Shown one piece after another: positions 1 to 7,906 of a DNA stretch of 39,391 bases. The DNA comes from a virus. Position 1 is the stretch's first letter; each line of letters starts with the position of its first letter. The notes under the pieces were generated by a model that saw only the letters and a list, made by a program, of their open reading frames with translations, was not told where the DNA came from and did no database searches. Location: IMG/VR virus record IMGVR_UViG_3300010158_002994, positions 1 to 39,391 of that record; one strand, 5' to 3'. A program made the position numbers and the translations under genes.

Positions 1-834
1 ACAGCTATCAATTTATTAGGAAATAAAGACTCTTATAAATTCAACATATTATATGCACCAGGCTTAACAGCAGTAAACGCTACAAGCCAAGTAACAAGCT
101 TAGTTAACACAGCACAAACAAGAGGTGACTCTATAGCTGTAGTTGATATGGTTGGTTACGGTCAATCTATTCCTACATTGCTTTCTCAAGCTGCTGGATT
201 CGATAACTCATACGCCGCAGCTTATTGGCCTTGGGTTCAAGTAAGATCAAGAGAGACTGGTAAATTAGCATTTATCCCAGCTTCTACAATTGTTCCTGCT
301 GCTTACGAATACAACGATAGAGTTGGAGCAGAATGGTTCGCACCAGCCGGTTTAAACAGAGGCGGTTTACCAACAGCTCTTCAACCTGAGCGTAAATTAT
401 CTTCTAACGATAGAGATAGAGTTTACCAAGGTTCAATCAACCCAATCGCTACTTTCCCAGGCGTTGGTACAGTTATCTACGGTCAAAAGACTTTACAACG
501 CAGACCATCTGCATTAGATAGAGTTAACGTTAGAAGATTGTTGATCGCTCTTAAAGACTACATCGGTCAAGTTGCACAAACTATTGTATTCGAGCCTAAC
601 ACACAAGTTACTCGTAACAGATTCTTAAGTCAAGTTAACCCTTATTTAGAGTCAGTTCAACAAAGACAAGGTTTGTACGCATTCCAAGTAGTAATGGACG
701 ATAGTAATAATACTCCTGATGTAATCGATAGAAACCAATTAGTTGGATCTATCTACTTACAACCAACTAAAACTGCAGAGTTTATTCAATTAGACTTCAA
801 CGTTTTACCTACAGGAGCAACATTTGGCCAATAA
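1..834 (+). CDS. Contractile tail sheath protein, C-terminal part (5' end outside the window)
   Basis: The reading frame is open from the first base, so the true start lies upstream; the ATG at 148 is internal. The 277 visible residues read like the C-terminal half of T4 gp18-type sheath proteins: a GYGQSIPTLLSQAAGF-like segment, then 'YWPWVQV', 'GKLAFIPAST', 'EWFAPAGLNRG', and the late 'ALDRVNVRRLLIALKDYI' helix followed by 'FEPNT'. These segments are characteristic of the conserved sheath core that contracts around the tail tube. It is followed directly by a Lys-rich protein and then the tube protein, the order expected of a myovirus tail operon. Confidence is high for the family; nothing can be said about the N-terminal domains. 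Confidence 0.93.
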   Translation, partial: TAINLLGNKDSYKFNILYAPGLTAVNATSQVTSLVNTAQTRGDSIAVVDMVGYGQSIPTLLSQAAGFDNSYAAAYWPWVQVRSRETGKLAFIPASTIVPAAYEYNDRVGAEWFAPAGLNRGGLPTALQPERKLSSNDRDRVYQGSINPIATFPGVGTVIYGQKTLQRRPSALDRVNVRRLLIALKDYIGQVAQTIVFEPNTQVTRNRFLSQVNPYLESVQQRQGLYAFQVVMDDSNNTPDVIDRNQLVGSIYLQPTKTAEFIQLDFNVLPTGATFGQ

Positions 835-852
835 TATCAAATAAAATAGAAA

Positions 853-1284
853 ATGAACGATAATACAATCATTAGAATTAAAGTACCAGCACATTTATAC
901 GAGAGTGTAAAGGCTAAGTTAATGATCAAAGAAGAAACTGAAACTCCTGTAAAAGAGGGCAGCACAAGAGGACTGGATGCAGAAACAATCGAAGCTGTTA
1001 ACAGAGCGCTTAAAATGATAATGCAAGAAATAAACGTAGAAAAGGATCCCCAACAAAGAGACTTGCTTAAAAAAACTACAGTAAACCTTGGTCAAATTTC
1101 GCAATTTTTACAAACAAAATGGGCTAGAAAAGGCGCAGAGTCTATGAACGAAGCTAAGAAAGAAGACGCTAAAAAAATAGCTGCTGATAAAAAGAAAAAA
1201 GAAGCTGACGATAAAAAGAAAGCTGAAGACAAGAAAAAGAAAGAAGCAGAAGCTAAGAAGAAAGTTGCAGAAAAGAAAAAATAA
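853..1284 (+). CDS. Hypothetical protein with a Lys/Ala/Glu-rich C-terminal tail
   Basis: A 143-aa protein lying between the sheath and tube genes. Residues 1-95 look folded: a short beta-like N-terminus (NTIIRIKVPAHLYESVKAKL), then helices containing 'LDAETIEAVNRALKMIMQEI'. From about residue 100 it becomes a low-complexity tail of KKK, EA and DDKKKAED repeats that is probably a disordered or single-helix polycation. I do not recognise the family. Its place in the tail operon suggests a virion component or assembly factor. The basic tail could bind DNA, RNA or an acidic partner, but that is inference. The ATG follows the sheath stop by 18 nt and has no Shine-Dalgarno site, as is usual in this window. 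Confidence 0.8.
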   Translation: MNDNTIIRIKVPAHLYESVKAKLMIKEETETPVKEGSTRGLDAETIEAVNRALKMIMQEINVEKDPQQRDLLKKTTVNLGQISQFLQTKWARKGAESMNEAKKEDAKKIAADKKKKEADDKKKAEDKKKKEAEAKKKVAEKKK

Positions 1285-1293
1285 GTTATAACG

Positions 1294-1302
1294 ATATTTA
1301 TA
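1294..1302 (+). promoter_or_regulatory. Candidate phage promoter motif ATATTTATA (tube gene)
   Basis: One of about ten copies of ATATTTAT(T/A) found just upstream of genes in this window. It sits in the 43-nt gap before the tail-tube gene, ending 25 nt before the ATG. It resembles an AT-rich -10 element such as the T4 late promoter in base composition and position, but no transcription data are available. Confidence 0.5.
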
Positions 1303-1327
1303 AAAGAAATAACTAAATCAATAGACC

Positions 1328-1813
1328 ATGCCAGTATTGGACCCAAATGAAATCATGTTTACAGCGTTTGAACCAACAGTATCAAATCGCTTCGTAATGT
1401 ACATTGATGGCATCCCTTCATATATGATCAAAAAAGCTGATGCTCCAGGTATCACTTTAAATGAGATCAAAATCGACCATATCAACGTTTACCGTAAGAT
1501 CAAAGGTAAAGCTGAATGGAAAGATATCAGTTTGTCATTGTACAACCCAATCAGTCCATCAGGCCAAGAAGCTATTATGGAATGGGTACGTTTACACCAT
1601 GAATCAGTTACCGGTAGAAACGGTTACTCTGACTTTTACAAGAAAGATATCAATTTATCAATCTTGGGTCCAGTTGGTGATATCGTATCTGAGTGGATCT
1701 GTAAGGGCGCTTTCATCAAAGAAGCAAACTTCGGAACTTACGACTGGTCTACTTCAGATCCTACCGAATTGACTTTAAGTCTTGGTATGGACTACGCTAT
1801 CTTGAACTTCTAG
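1328..1813 (+). CDS. Tail tube protein (T4 gp19-like)
   Basis: A 161-aa protein of the size and pattern of T4 gp19-type tube proteins, which stack as hexameric rings inside the sheath and form the DNA channel. Visible family features are 'VSNRFVMYIDGIPSYMIKKADAP' near the N-terminus (split here only by my quotation), a central 'WKDISLSLYNPI' strand, the 'EAIMEWVRLH' helix, and a C-terminal 'PTELTLSLGMDYAIL' strand. It follows the sheath gene and precedes a hairpin terminator, so tube mRNA may end here. The start ATG has the context 'ccATGCCAGTA', shared with the baseplate gene at 5757. I am confident of the call. Confidence 0.92.
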   Translation: MPVLDPNEIMFTAFEPTVSNRFVMYIDGIPSYMIKKADAPGITLNEIKIDHINVYRKIKGKAEWKDISLSLYNPISPSGQEAIMEWVRLHHESVTGRNGYSDFYKKDINLSILGPVGDIVSEWICKGAFIKEANFGTYDWSTSDPTELTLSLGMDYAILNF

Positions 1814-1837
1814 TATACTAATAACATACAATATAAG

Positions 1838-1865
1838 AAAGGCCGCTTCACTGCGGTCTTTTTTT
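1838..1865 (+). terminator. Rho-independent terminator after the tail tube gene
   Basis: A 9-bp stem (AAAGGCCGC pairing with GCGGTCTTT, one G-U pair) with a 6-nt TTCACT loop is followed by a run of T. It lies about 25 nt after the tube stop codon and just before a new promoter-like motif, so it divides the tail operon. Confidence 0.85.
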
Positions 1866-1888
1866 GTTCCCGGAAATTTTAATGGGGT

Positions 1889-1897
1889 ATATTTATA
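1889..1897 (+). promoter_or_regulatory. Candidate phage promoter motif TATATTTATA (gp26-like gene)
   Basis: Located right after the terminator and ending exactly 17 nt before the ATG at 1915, the same spacing as at the tape measure gene and the gene at 19078. The terminator-then-motif arrangement supports a real transcription start. Confidence 0.6.
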
Positions 1898-1914
1898 AAT
1901 AAAATACATAGTTT

Positions 1915-2682
1915 ATGGCAGAAAAGTTTCAGGTTCCTACCGAAATGATAGATCTTCCTTCAAAAGGCTTGATCTACCCAAAAGAAAATCCTGCATCGTC
2001 AGGTCAAATTGAGTTAAAATACATGACCGCTAGAGAGGAAGACATTCTCACCAATGCTAACCTGTTACGTCAAGGTCTAGCTATTGAGAACATGCTTAAA
2101 TCTCTTATTAAAACTCCAATAAAGTATGAGGATCTGCTTCTGGGCGATCGCAATGCGCTTCTTATAGCCGCTCGTATATTGGCTTACGGTAAAGACTACT
2201 CTTTTGACTACTACAATCCTGCCACAGGAGAAGTTGAGACGGTTGTTGGTAACTTACAGTCAGTTGGATACAAAAACGTAGACGTTAGTGCATTGAACGA
2301 AAAGAACGAGTACTCTTTCGAATTGCCAAGCACTAAGAACGTTATTACATTCAAATTACTTACAATCTCAGACGACAAGAAGATCGACGAAGAGGTAAAA
2401 GGCTTGAAAAAGAATTTGGGAGACGCAGCACCAGGTTTGTTGACTACCAAATTAAAGCATCAAATTACTTCGGTTAACGGAGATTATTCAACAAAGACCA
2501 TCAGAGAGTTCATCGACAGCGGTGCCCTACTTTCAATAGATTCTATGCCGTTAAGACGTTATATAGATTCTATGACTCCGGACATCGATAGTCAGATCAC
2601 TTTCACTACAAAAGGTGGAGAGGAGGTCACATCTGACATGCCAATGACGGCGGAATTCTTTTTTCCCGGGAGCGGAATATAG
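1915..2682 (+). CDS. Baseplate hub assembly/tail assembly chaperone-like protein (T4 gp26 family)
   Basis: A 255-aa protein with the signature N-terminus of T4 gp26-type baseplate proteins: 'IDLPSKGLIYP', 'LKYMTAREEDILTNANLLRQG', then 'LLLGDRNALLIAARILAYG' around residues 75-95, and a Cys-free globular middle. In T4 the family helps assemble the baseplate hub; by position before the tape measure gene it also matches tail assembly chaperones. The reading frame ends at TAG 2680-2682, but a slippery run and an overlapping +1 frame suggest that some ribosomes continue into the next ORF (see the frameshift entry). An AGGAGGTCAC Shine-Dalgarno-like string lies inside the gene at 2621-2630, 7 nt before an in-frame ATG at 2638. 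Confidence 0.8.
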   Translation: MAEKFQVPTEMIDLPSKGLIYPKENPASSGQIELKYMTAREEDILTNANLLRQGLAIENMLKSLIKTPIKYEDLLLGDRNALLIAARILAYGKDYSFDYYNPATGEVETVVGNLQSVGYKNVDVSALNEKNEYSFELPSTKNVITFKLLTISDDKKIDEEVKGLKKNLGDAAPGLLTTKLKHQITSVNGDYSTKTIREFIDSGALLSIDSMPLRRYIDSMTPDIDSQITFTTKGGEEVTSDMPMTAEFFFPGSGI

Positions 2683-2714
2683 GTCAGTATTCATGACCGA
2701 GGTTTTTGACCTCG
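2656..2714 (+). promoter_or_regulatory. Candidate programmed +1 frameshift site joining two tail chaperone ORFs
   Basis: Frame 1 reads TTC TTT TTT CCC GGG AGC and stops at 2680. Frame 2 is open from 2648 through the start of the next ORF, so a +1 slip at TTT-C (2662-2665, re-pairing tRNA-Phe from TTT to TTC) would fuse them with no stop in between. The fused product would be about 345 aa. Downstream lie two hairpins: GGTCA 2682-2686 with TGACC 2694-2698, and CGAGGT 2698-2703 with ACCTCG 2709-2714. CCC and GGG are likely rare codons in this AT-rich genome. A -2 slip would give the same frame. Confidence 0.6.
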
Positions 2715-2953
2715 TATATCACGGTGGTGGAGGTTTTACTTACACTGAAGTTTGGCAGATGGATGTACCTAAGCGTCGTTTCAATATTAAAAAGATCAAC
2801 GAACACTTAGAAAGGCAGCGTCAAATGCAAGAAGATAACGATAAAGTCCTCACAAACAAGACAGATAATTCAAAAGTAGTCATACCAGAGTTTGCCAAGC
2901 CAAAGTCTGAAGACAAGCCCACGTTTGTATCTAAGGTAAAACCAAAGGCTTAA
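2693..2953 (+). CDS. C-terminal tail-chaperone extension, probably made as a frameshift fusion
   Basis: If translated alone from ATG 2693 it is an 86-aa protein. Read back in frame, however, the coding sense starts earlier ('FFPGAEYRSVF' joins 'MTEVFDLVYHGGGGFTY'), and 'GGGGFTYTEVWQMDVPKRRFNIKKINEHLE' (quoted in overlap only) has the look of a C-terminal extension of gp26-family chaperones. After residue 30 it becomes a charged, probably disordered tail. Its position between the gp26-like gene and the tape measure gene is exactly where G/GT-type frameshifted chaperones occur in other tailed phages. Reinitiation at 2693 after the stop at 2682 remains a simpler alternative. Confidence 0.7.
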   Translation: MTEVFDLVYHGGGGFTYTEVWQMDVPKRRFNIKKINEHLERQRQMQEDNDKVLTNKTDNSKVVIPEFAKPKSEDKPTFVSKVKPKA

Positions 2954-2962
2954 ATATTTATT
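2954..2962 (+). promoter_or_regulatory. Candidate phage promoter motif ATATTTATT (tape measure gene)
   Basis: The motif begins at the stop codon of the preceding ORF and ends 17 nt before the tape measure ATG at 2980, matching the spacing seen at 1915 and 19078. Confidence 0.55.
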
Positions 2963-2979
2963 TTTAGTTAACAATCAAT

Positions 2980-5748
2980 ATGTCAGATCCTAATAACCCT
3001 TCAGGTCCCGGTATGGACGCATCGCAATCTGCTAAAGCAGCAGATTCAGCTAAAGACTTAAGGGACTCGTTAAAACAGATATTAAGGGATGGTAATGACT
3101 TTAATGACATTATCAAAGATCAGGTTAGGGAATTGGGTAAATTACTTACTGGCTATAATAAAGTAAGATCTTCTATAGATGGATTCAGAACTTCCAGTCT
3201 GGATATCAAAAGAATTCAGCAAGACATTAATAAGACAAGATCTCAAGAGTTTATTCAAGCTTCTAAGATATTAGAAACAGAGATTAAGTTAAAAATTGCT
3301 GGACAGCAACAATTAAATGGAGCTCAAGAGTATTTAGGCTTATTAAGTGATAAAGACAAAATAGAAAGTCAATTAAGAGAAGCTGGCGCAAAAGGTGATA
3401 GAACTAGAATAGAGTCTTTAAAACAGTCCTTAAATTTAATAGAGGCTAGAATAGATAGCGAATCTCAAGAATTAACTCCACTTCAAGGAGAATACATTGC
3501 TAGAGTAAAGAGCAAACAAGTGCTTACGGCTACGACAAAAGAATTAGAGCAACAGTTATCTAAAGAAAGAGAAATTAAAAATTCTATAGGTCTTTCTGGT
3601 ATTGCAATGGAGAATTTTTCTAAAAAATTAGGTTTAGGAGATTCTATTTACGAAGCGATGGTAGATAAAGCCAGAAAAATTCAAGCACAAAACGAACTAA
3701 ACGCTCAGAAAGAAGAATTAATACAGAGAAATAAGAGAATTCAAGCGATTAATATACAAAGAGAAGAGCAAGGCAAAAAACCTATTCCTCTTTTTGATAT
3801 ACCTAAATCGAAAAGTATTTCTGATAAATTAAAAGATGGAACTCAATCTTTTATGCAAGGAATTAAAAATGCTCCTGCAGCTTTAGGAAATGGATTCAAA
3901 AACGTTGTCAATAATTTAAAAGCCGCGCCTGGTCAATTACTTACAAATTTTAAAGTATTTGGATCCGGATTAAGCGCAATGTTTACAGGAGCTTTAAATT
4001 CTCTAAAAGATCCAGCAGTTTTAGCGCTAATAGCAGGAAAGATTGGGAGCTCTTTAATGAATGTGTTTTCTGGAGCCACTAAGATGTTGTCCAGTGGAAT
4101 GAAATCTATCGGAGGAGAATTAGCGGACGGACCTATTCAAAATTTAGTAAAACCAATTAGCGGATTCTTAGAAAAGATTCCTTTAGTTGGCGGATTATTG
4201 GGAGGATTGGTCGATATGATGGCGACATTCTTTGATTTTGCTGTTAATGCAAATTCTCAGTTTGTTAAAATGGGACGCGAACTCGGTTTAAGCGCTGACG
4301 AATCTCAAAAATTAGCAAATCAATTTAGCGATTTTGCAAATAATACAAACGATGCTTTCGTAAATTCTAAAAAATTGTACGAAGCTCAAATTGGTTTAAG
4401 CAAAACTTTAGGAACTACAGCTATTTTATCTAATGAAATTCTTGCTACTAATATTAGATTAAATCAAGTTCTTGGAGTAGACGCAGAAACTCAAGCTAGA
4501 ATTGCAGAAGCTTCTACAATAACAGGAAAAGAATCAGAAAATATTGTTGGAAATATTATAGCGCAAGTCGCGAATCTTAAAAAAGCAGGTTTAGCAACTC
4601 AAGACTACAAAGCGGTATTAAAAGATGTTAGTAATTTAGGCGGTTATTTAGGTTTAAGTTTTGCTAAGTATCCAGAAAAATTAACAAAGGCGTTATTGCA
4701 AACAAAAGCAATGGGCCTTGAGTTAAAACAATTGGACGGAATGGCTGATTCTTTCTTGGATTTTGAATCGAGTATTTCAAAAGAGATGGAAGCACAATTG
4801 TTGACAGGTAAAGATATTAATTTATCCAAAGCAAGAGAGGCTTTCTTAAATAACGATTTAGCCGGTGCAGCGAAAGAAATTACTGATCAAGTAGGTAGCG
4901 CAGGAGATTTCTTAAAGCTAAATAGAATTGCTGCAGAAAGTATGGCTAGTGCTTTTGGTATGACTAGAGATTCTATGGGTGAAATGTTAAAGAAGCAAGA
5001 ATTCTTAGATAAGATTGGAGCAAAAGATACAGATAGCGCAGAAAAAAAATACGAATTAGCCAAGAAGACTTTCACAACAATGGCGGCTATTACTACCGAA
5101 CAAGAAAAACAAGAGTATCAAGCTTTAGCTAATGGATCTGCTCAAGAAAAACTTGCGGCTTTAATAGATAAAATTAAACAAGGTTTCGTAGATTTAGTAT
5201 CAAATTCAGGAGTATCTCAGTTTATAGACAAAGCAATTAATTGGATGTCTAAACCTGAAAATATTATGGGTATGGTAAACGGCGTTAAAGATTTCTTTGC
5301 TCAAGTATTAGACGTTGCAGGATCTATGGTAAATGCTATTTCAAAAATAGCAAATATATTCTTGATTGGAGATAGCAAAATTAGAGAGGATTACGGAGAT
5401 CAATTAAAAGATTTTGGAAGTACTATTAGAAGTTCTAATTTAGGACAACTATCTAAACCAAAAGCTGCAGACGGTGGAGTAGTTCAAGAATCTGGAAACG
5501 CTGTGATAGATAAAGGAGAATTTTATTTTGGTAAGAATTCTGCCCAATACGTTAAAGAAATGGGAGAAAATACAAAAAGAACAAACGAATTACTAGAGCA
5601 GATGAATAGAAGAGGCGGAACAAACGATAAGATACAAATCGCTGCAGCTCCAATTTTCTTGGGAGATACTAAAGTCGGCGCTTTAATATTGAATAGTTTC
5701 GAAAATAATCAATATTCAAAATTCGATAGAGGCAATCTATTTACATAA
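2980..5748 (+). CDS. Tail tape measure protein
   Basis: A 922-aa protein placed directly after the tail chaperone ORFs, the usual position of the tape measure. Residues 1-250 are rich in charged helices with Gln/Lys/Glu heptad-like patterns (coiled coil). About 280-430 holds alternating Gly/Ala/hydrophobic stretches ('AALGNGFKNVVNNLK', 'IPLVGGLLGGLVDMMATFF'), typical of membrane-active tape measure segments. The middle is helical ('ELGLSADESQKLANQFSDFA'), and the last 120 residues form a separate domain with 'AADGGVV' and 'VIDKGEFYFGKNS'. Tape measure length scales with tail length: at about 0.15 nm per residue this predicts a tail near 140 nm, an estimate only. T4 gp29 is shorter (590 aa). 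Confidence 0.85.
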   Translation: MSDPNNPSGPGMDASQSAKAADSAKDLRDSLKQILRDGNDFNDIIKDQVRELGKLLTGYNKVRSSIDGFRTSSLDIKRIQQDINKTRSQEFIQASKILETEIKLKIAGQQQLNGAQEYLGLLSDKDKIESQLREAGAKGDRTRIESLKQSLNLIEARIDSESQELTPLQGEYIARVKSKQVLTATTKELEQQLSKEREIKNSIGLSGIAMENFSKKLGLGDSIYEAMVDKARKIQAQNELNAQKEELIQRNKRIQAINIQREEQGKKPIPLFDIPKSKSISDKLKDGTQSFMQGIKNAPAALGNGFKNVVNNLKAAPGQLLTNFKVFGSGLSAMFTGALNSLKDPAVLALIAGKIGSSLMNVFSGATKMLSSGMKSIGGELADGPIQNLVKPISGFLEKIPLVGGLLGGLVDMMATFFDFAVNANSQFVKMGRELGLSADESQKLANQFSDFANNTNDAFVNSKKLYEAQIGLSKTLGTTAILSNEILATNIRLNQVLGVDAETQARIAEASTITGKESENIVGNIIAQVANLKKAGLATQDYKAVLKDVSNLGGYLGLSFAKYPEKLTKALLQTKAMGLELKQLDGMADSFLDFESSISKEMEAQLLTGKDINLSKAREAFLNNDLAGAAKEITDQVGSAGDFLKLNRIAAESMASAFGMTRDSMGEMLKKQEFLDKIGAKDTDSAEKKYELAKKTFTTMAAITTEQEKQEYQALANGSAQEKLAALIDKIKQGFVDLVSNSGVSQFIDKAINWMSKPENIMGMVNGVKDFFAQVLDVAGSMVNAISKIANIFLIGDSKIREDYGDQLKDFGSTIRSSNLGQLSKPKAADGGVVQESGNAVIDKGEFYFGKNSAQYVKEMGENTKRTNELLEQMNRRGGTNDKIQIAAAPIFLGDTKVGALILNSFENNQYSKFDRGNLFT

Positions 5749-5756
5749 AAGAAACC

Positions 5757-7586
5757 ATGCCAGTAAGAAACATAAGACAGAAAGAGCTATTTGAAATAAA
5801 AACCGACTTTAAAACATTAAAGTACGGAATGGACAGACCGGGTGGTGGAAGTTCAGATCAACCTTATGTTAAATTTCCCATCGACGATCAAAACGTTGCG
5901 CAGTCTATTAGAGACTACTACAATACAAACAGAACCTCTTTGGATTTTCCTATAAGAGGCGGTTCTGCTGCATCAATTACAGGTCAACAATACTTGAGTC
6001 CGGCAGCACAAGTAGACGCACTAAGAATTTCTAAATTTTTAAAAGACGATCCAAGAGGTAAAGCGTTCTTAACAAAGCAGGTCTTATTACAGAAGTCTAA
6101 TCCAAGAATAGAGACTCAATATACTTATCAAACAAGAGACAACCTAGCTGACCAGATTTATACTGGCACTGTTCCAAATACGTGGGTATATAATGCAACC
6201 GGCGCAAATACTTTGTATTCTGTGGCAACAGCGGGTACAGGCACCCATGGAAATAGAGCCGGATTAAACGCGTTCCAACCAGGCCAAAAATTCTACGCAG
6301 ATACTGTAGGAGCACAAGCACTACCAAGCAATAACGGAAAGACGAATAGATTGGTGGCTTTTTACAAAACTAAAATGGTTTCTACTTTAACGAATTCAGC
6401 ACTAGCAGATGTAACTTTATACAACGATTTAGGCTTCTCTTTAAATAGAAATATTTTATTCGATTACTTACAAGGGCCTGGTTCTACATACGGAACTGGA
6501 AAAACAGTTATTAGAAGATTTGTTGATTCTACAAAATTATCGAATCAATTTACATTGACTTACGATAAATTAATGGATCCGAATAGAAAAGCTACAAAAT
6601 TTGGAGTTCCTGTTATTTCTGACTTTAGATTGGATGTGACTAATACAGCACAAAAATCAAGAGCTTGGAATTACACCACAGATAGCATAGAGAATAAATT
6701 AAATACGGGAAATCCTGGATACATAGTAAAATTTTTAAAAGGCAATTTAAATGGTGTTGATAAATTAAATGCTTCAGCAGCAAAATTTTTTAATAATAGC
6801 ACATCACCATGGGACAATGCTACAGAAAATAAAGATATCATTAAATTTGCATTCGAAGCAATTTCAAACGATAATCCTAGTAGATCTCAAGCGCTAGTAT
6901 TTAGAGCATTTTTAGGAAGCATAACAGACAATCACTCAGCTGAATTAAACTCTTTCAAATATTTGGGTAGAGGAGAAAATTTTAGAACTTATCAAGGATT
7001 CGATAGATCAATATCTTTTAGTTTTAAAATATTTTCACAATCATCAGCTGAATTAAAGCCGTTGTATCAAAAATTAAACGATCTAATCAGTCAAGTTTAT
7101 CCTGATTATAGTCCAACTACCTCAATTATGAGAGCGCCTATAGTTAGATTAACAATAGGCGATTACATATACAGAACCCCAGGATTTTTAGAAAGCGTAA
7201 ATGTCTCTATAGATGGTCAAGCGACTTGGGAAATAAACGATGTGGCTGCAGAAAATAAACCTCAACTACCACATCTAGTTGAAGTAAGCATATCGTTCAA
7301 ACCAATTATGGATATTTTACCAAGAAGAAGAACAGAAACTGAAGTGCCAGCATTGATAGCAAATAATAATGTTGTACAAAATGCGACTAATTATACTTCT
7401 ATTACTCAAAAAATAGAACAACAAAGACAAGAAGATATTAATACTGCTCAAACAAAAATAAACGAAGAGAATAAAGTATACCAAGCTTTATTAGATTTCA
7501 ATACTCAGCAATTACGAGAGTCGTTAAAAAATCCTCCAATTATACAAGAACCAATAGACTTCGATTACGTTCCTCAAACTGGATAA
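5757..7586 (+). CDS. Putative baseplate/tail-tube initiation structural protein
   Basis: A 609-aa protein beginning 8 nt after the tape measure stop. I do not see a diagnostic motif. The C-terminal third looks like a tail-tube-type beta fold: 'FRTYQGFDRSISFSFKIF', 'APIVRLTIGDYIYRTPGFLE', 'VSIDGQATWEIND', 'LPHLVEVSISFKPIMDILP'. Such tube-like domains are found in tube-capping proteins such as T4 gp48 and gp54, and the position between tape measure and LysM-like protein fits a baseplate hub role. The last 90 residues are a Gln/Glu-rich helical tail. The assignment to gp48/gp54 is a guess; a structural role is much more certain. Confidence 0.65.
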   Translation: MPVRNIRQKELFEIKTDFKTLKYGMDRPGGGSSDQPYVKFPIDDQNVAQSIRDYYNTNRTSLDFPIRGGSAASITGQQYLSPAAQVDALRISKFLKDDPRGKAFLTKQVLLQKSNPRIETQYTYQTRDNLADQIYTGTVPNTWVYNATGANTLYSVATAGTGTHGNRAGLNAFQPGQKFYADTVGAQALPSNNGKTNRLVAFYKTKMVSTLTNSALADVTLYNDLGFSLNRNILFDYLQGPGSTYGTGKTVIRRFVDSTKLSNQFTLTYDKLMDPNRKATKFGVPVISDFRLDVTNTAQKSRAWNYTTDSIENKLNTGNPGYIVKFLKGNLNGVDKLNASAAKFFNNSTSPWDNATENKDIIKFAFEAISNDNPSRSQALVFRAFLGSITDNHSAELNSFKYLGRGENFRTYQGFDRSISFSFKIFSQSSAELKPLYQKLNDLISQVYPDYSPTTSIMRAPIVRLTIGDYIYRTPGFLESVNVSIDGQATWEINDVAAENKPQLPHLVEVSISFKPIMDILPRRRTETEVPALIANNNVVQNATNYTSITQKIEQQRQEDINTAQTKINEENKVYQALLDFNTQQLRESLKNPPIIQEPIDFDYVPQTG

Positions 7587-7596
7587 TAAATAAAAA

Positions 7597-7905
7597 ATGC
7601 CTTACAGATACCAAAATATAAACGTAATTAAATACAATGCAACAGGTAGTCAATACTATGTAAATAATGTATATCCAGACATCGCTGTGACTGAAAATGA
7701 TACTTACGTAATAAGCACTCTTGGAGATAGACTAGATCTATTAGCAAACGATTTTTATGGAGACGTTACCTTATGGTGGATCATAGCTTCAGCAAATGCA
7801 TTACCAGGAGATTCTTTGTATCCACCCGTTGGAATGCAACTAAGAATTCCCAATGACGTTCAATCGGTAATTAATCAATACAAGATAGTAAACTCAAAAA
7901 GATAA
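7597..7905 (+). CDS. LysM-like baseplate protein (gp53 / tail protein X type)
   Basis: A 102-aa protein with a pattern typical of small LysM-containing baseplate proteins: 'ENDTYVISTLGDRLDLLANDFYGD' followed by 'LWWIIASANALPGDSLYPPVGMQLRIP'. This 'DxLDxLAxxFYGDxxLWWxIAxAN' arrangement is shared by P2 gpX-type and T4 gp53-type proteins, which join the hub to the baseplate wedges. It sits between the putative tube initiator and the giant M23 hub protein, with only 1 nt before the next ATG, suggesting translational coupling. LysM domains bind peptidoglycan in other settings, but in baseplates they are structural. The exact T4 counterpart is not certain. Confidence 0.75.
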   Translation: MPYRYQNINVIKYNATGSQYYVNNVYPDIAVTENDTYVISTLGDRLDLLANDFYGDVTLWWIIASANALPGDSLYPPVGMQLRIPNDVQSVINQYKIVNSKR

Positions 7906-7906
7906 T

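Noticed and set aside
1092-1346. 84-aa ORF on the - strand, opposite the Lys-rich protein
   Set aside because: It is the antisense image of the Lys-rich repeats, giving a low-complexity Phe/Ser/Ala product; no start signal or homology, and every other gene is on the + strand.
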